A stretch of 64,000 nucleotides of DNA. It comes from Anarhynchus alexandrinus. Lineage: Eukaryota > Chordata > Aves > Charadriiformes > Charadriidae. Of this stretch, positions 63,969 through 64,000 are shown piece after piece. Position numbers and translations under genes: made by a program. The stretch lies in assembly GCA_008711295.1 (NCBI GenBank), contig VUYV01000326.1:742133-806132 (forward strand), in the 5' to 3' direction. Numbering within the stretch: position 1 is the stretch's first letter; each line of letters starts with the position of its first letter. The notes beneath the pieces were generated by a model, which had not been told where the DNA came from, ran no database searches, and was given only the letters and a program-made list of their open reading frames with translations.

Positions 63969-64000
63969 NTTTTTTTTTTGTAGCTGGGGTCTATTAGAAA
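22712..64000 (+). CDS. ANKHD1: ANKHD1 (ankyrin repeat and KH domain protein), 5' part
   Basis: This is a large scaffold protein with two ankyrin-repeat arrays and a KH RNA-binding domain; family members act in growth signalling (Drosophila Mask). Only the N-terminus is in the window. Exon 1 (ATG 22712) reads [20 protein letters not shown] before an assembly gap. Exon 2 (40031-40184) reads [20 protein letters not shown] through to LEALLEAAG, an almost exact match to vertebrate ANKHD1. It is distinguishable from the paralogue ANKRD17 by [14 protein letters not shown]. Ankyrin repeats begin in later exons, beyond the right edge. The product cannot be joined here because the 3' end of exon 1 is in the gap. 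Intron 1 is about 17 kb and intron 2 is at least 23.8 kb. Confidence 0.93.
22795..22980. other. Assembly gap, 186 N
   Basis: All bases are N, inside extremely GC-rich coding sequence. It hides the Gly-rich remainder of ANKHD1 exon 1 and its splice donor. The true length may differ from 186. Confidence 0.99.
24193..24211 (+). promoter_or_regulatory. Paired GATGACGTG motifs
   Basis: Two copies of GATGACGTG start exactly ten bases apart (24193 and 24203), about one helical turn. TGACGTG is the core of ATF/CREB-type and XBP1-type binding sites. Function is inferred only. Confidence 0.35.
25495..25640 (-). mobile_element. MIR-like (CORE-SINE) fossil
   Basis: On the plus strand, AAGTACTTTACA, then GTACTGTCCCCATTTTACAG with GTGAAGACAGTGAAG, then GCAGAACTGGGAG follow the order of the reverse complement of the MIR consensus (GCTTTACA, TATCCCCATTTTACAGATGAGGAAACTGAGG, GCAGAGCTGGGA). 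It is highly diverged, as expected for an ancient amniote element. Identification is by remembered consensus, not by a search. Confidence 0.55.
33246..35698 (-). mobile_element. Long 5'-truncated CR1 LINE, antisense to ANKHD1
   Basis: On the minus strand it reads endonuclease C-terminal part ([14 protein letters not shown] at about 35640, SDHEMVEF), connector, reverse transcriptase ([33 protein letters not shown]) and 3' UTR ending near 33246 (ATTCTGTGATAG-like). Open segments lie at 35643-35389, 35367-35071, 35042-34689 and 34645-33992. The first two share a frame split by one TGA at an Arg codon; frame changes separate the others. The catalytic FADD motif reads FAED (near 34100). No promoter or N-terminal endonuclease region is present, so the copy is dead. 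Confidence 0.95.
40031..40184 (+). CDS. ANKHD1: ANKHD1 coding exon 2
   Basis: The acceptor is GGCAAACAG and the donor GTACTT. The 154 bases encode [20 protein letters not shown], then [20 protein letters not shown] and ending LEALLEAA plus one base of Gly. It is an acidic segment preceding the ankyrin array, very highly conserved across vertebrates. Confidence 0.97.
44453..44481 (+). repeat. G-rich tract
   Basis: Runs of ten and six G separated by TTGTGT, with more G/T after them. It has few separate G runs, so four-tract G-quadruplex potential depends on splitting the long run. Confidence 0.6.
46184..46222. repeat. TA-rich tract with inverted repeat
   Basis: A (TA)n-like stretch ends in ATATCTCT (46195-46202), followed 12 bases later by AGAGATAT (46215-46222), a perfect 8-base inverted repeat. 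Confidence 0.6.
52025..52084 (+). repeat. A-rich low-complexity tract
   Basis: Repeated (A)nC units (AAAAC, AAAACAAAC) over about 60 bases. There is no recognisable retrocopy upstream of it. Confidence 0.75.
52712..52746 (+). repeat. Polypyrimidine tandem repeat
   Basis: The unit CTTTCTCTCTTC is repeated about two and a half times, then degenerates. Confidence 0.7.
52857..53260 (-). mobile_element. CR1 LINE, 3' fragment, antisense to ANKHD1
   Basis: The plus strand starts GAATCATAGAATCACAGAATGG, which is the reverse complement of the CR1 3' terminal repeats. It continues through the end of ORF2 (reverse of GTTCAGCCTGGAGAAGAGAAG near 53190). One N lies at 53005. It is 5' truncated to about 400 bases. 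Confidence 0.93.
57755..61075 (+). mobile_element. Longest CR1 LINE copy, with ORF1 tail, endonuclease and reverse transcriptase
   Basis: It reads in order: the 3' part of CR1 ORF1 (57760-58110; [32 protein letters not shown], the esterase-like domain), the endonuclease (about 58270-58900; [35 protein letters not shown]), a connector, the reverse transcriptase (about 59400-60340; [20 protein letters not shown]) and a 234-codon open frame at 60344-61048 covering the ORF2 C-terminus. The 3' UTR ends near 61075. Multiple frameshifts and stops are present (for example TAA near 59727). The catalytic FADD motif reads FAND (near 60187). The start is 5' truncated inside ORF1. Confidence 0.95.
60107..60160 (+). 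repeat. Local duplication and palindrome inside the CR1 reverse transcriptase
   Basis: ATATTCATTCAT occurs at about 60110 and again at about 60136, separated by ATATTGAATATTCAATAT, which is itself nearly palindromic. Other CR1 copies do not have this extra segment at the matching place (after the LFNIFIND motif). Confidence 0.65.
63006..63098 (+). repeat. GT-rich low-complexity tract
   Basis: Irregular runs of T broken by G, GG or GGG over about 90 bases (GGTTTGTGGG, TTTTGTTTTG). It gives hydrophobic Phe/Val/Leu-rich open frames with no biological meaning. Confidence 0.8.
63939..63979 (+). repeat. Poly(T) run with one N
   Basis: About 40 consecutive T with an N at 63969. It could be the reverse of a retroposed poly(A) tail or simple slippage; no source element is recognisable on either side within the window. 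Confidence 0.75.

Larger units (their letters stand above)
40185..64000 (+). other. ANKHD1: ANKHD1 intron 2 (5' part)
   Basis: No exon resembling the next ANKHD1 segment (GKLSTADGKAFADP...) was found before the right edge. The interval holds CR1 copies at 52.9-53.3 kb and 57.8-61.1 kb and low-complexity tracts. Otherwise it is AT-rich intronic DNA with only short random open frames. A GC-richer patch at about 46.5-46.9 kb and one at 51.15-51.4 kb are unrecognised. Confidence 0.8.

Noticed and set aside
63939..64000. Poly(T) followed by GTAG, resembling a splice acceptor for ANKHD1 exon 3
   Set aside because: The following bases (CTGGGGTCTATTAGAAA) do not encode the expected conserved continuation after EALLEAAG.
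1..64000. CRISPR arrays, bacterial operons, tRNA or rRNA genes, endogenous retroviruses
   Set aside because: No regularly spaced repeats, tRNA box A/B pairs, rRNA segments or retroviral gag/pol/env or LTR pairs were recognised; the window is vertebrate genomic DNA.

Overview
The window is vertebrate nuclear DNA, almost certainly from a bird. Every recognisable gene is split by GT-AG introns. Repeats are sparse and are dominated by 5'-truncated CR1 LINEs, the typical avian retrotransposon, with one faint trace of an ancient MIR-like SINE. The gene order HBEGF (minus) - SLC4A9 (plus) - ANKHD1 (plus) is the conserved amniote arrangement known from human 5q31. The species cannot be fixed from the sequence alone.

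Layout. 1-3416 is the 5' half of HBEGF on the minus strand: coding exons 1 to 3, with the rest of the gene off the left edge. Exon 2 is broken at a single N. 3417-7678 is the intergenic interval, with the HBEGF CpG island at its left end and a degenerate minisatellite at about 5640-6000. 7679-21646 is a complete SLC4A9 (AE4-type bicarbonate transporter) gene. Its 21 coding exons splice in consistent phase into a 940-residue frame, and two near-identical CR1 copies lie in introns 1 and 17. 21650-23250 is a CpG island with six CCAAT boxes and the first coding exon of ANKHD1, which is cut by a 186-base assembly gap. From 22981 to the right edge lies ANKHD1 intron 1, exon 2 (40031-40184) and the start of intron 2. 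These are AT-richer and hold two long, oppositely oriented CR1 copies (33.2-35.7 kb and 57.8-61.1 kb), one short CR1, one MIR-like fossil and low-complexity tracts.

The three genes do unrelated jobs: a secreted/transmembrane EGF-family growth factor, an epithelial anion/bicarbonate transporter, and an ankyrin-KH scaffold protein. They share a neighbourhood, not a pathway. No new biological system was found. The points worth checking are gene-model breaks at assembly gaps, the very short SLC4A9-ANKHD1 interval with no canonical polyadenylation signal, the CCAAT-rich promoter, CR1 pairs placed so that recombination could remove or invert exons, and loss of the same reverse-transcriptase catalytic residue in both long CR1 copies.
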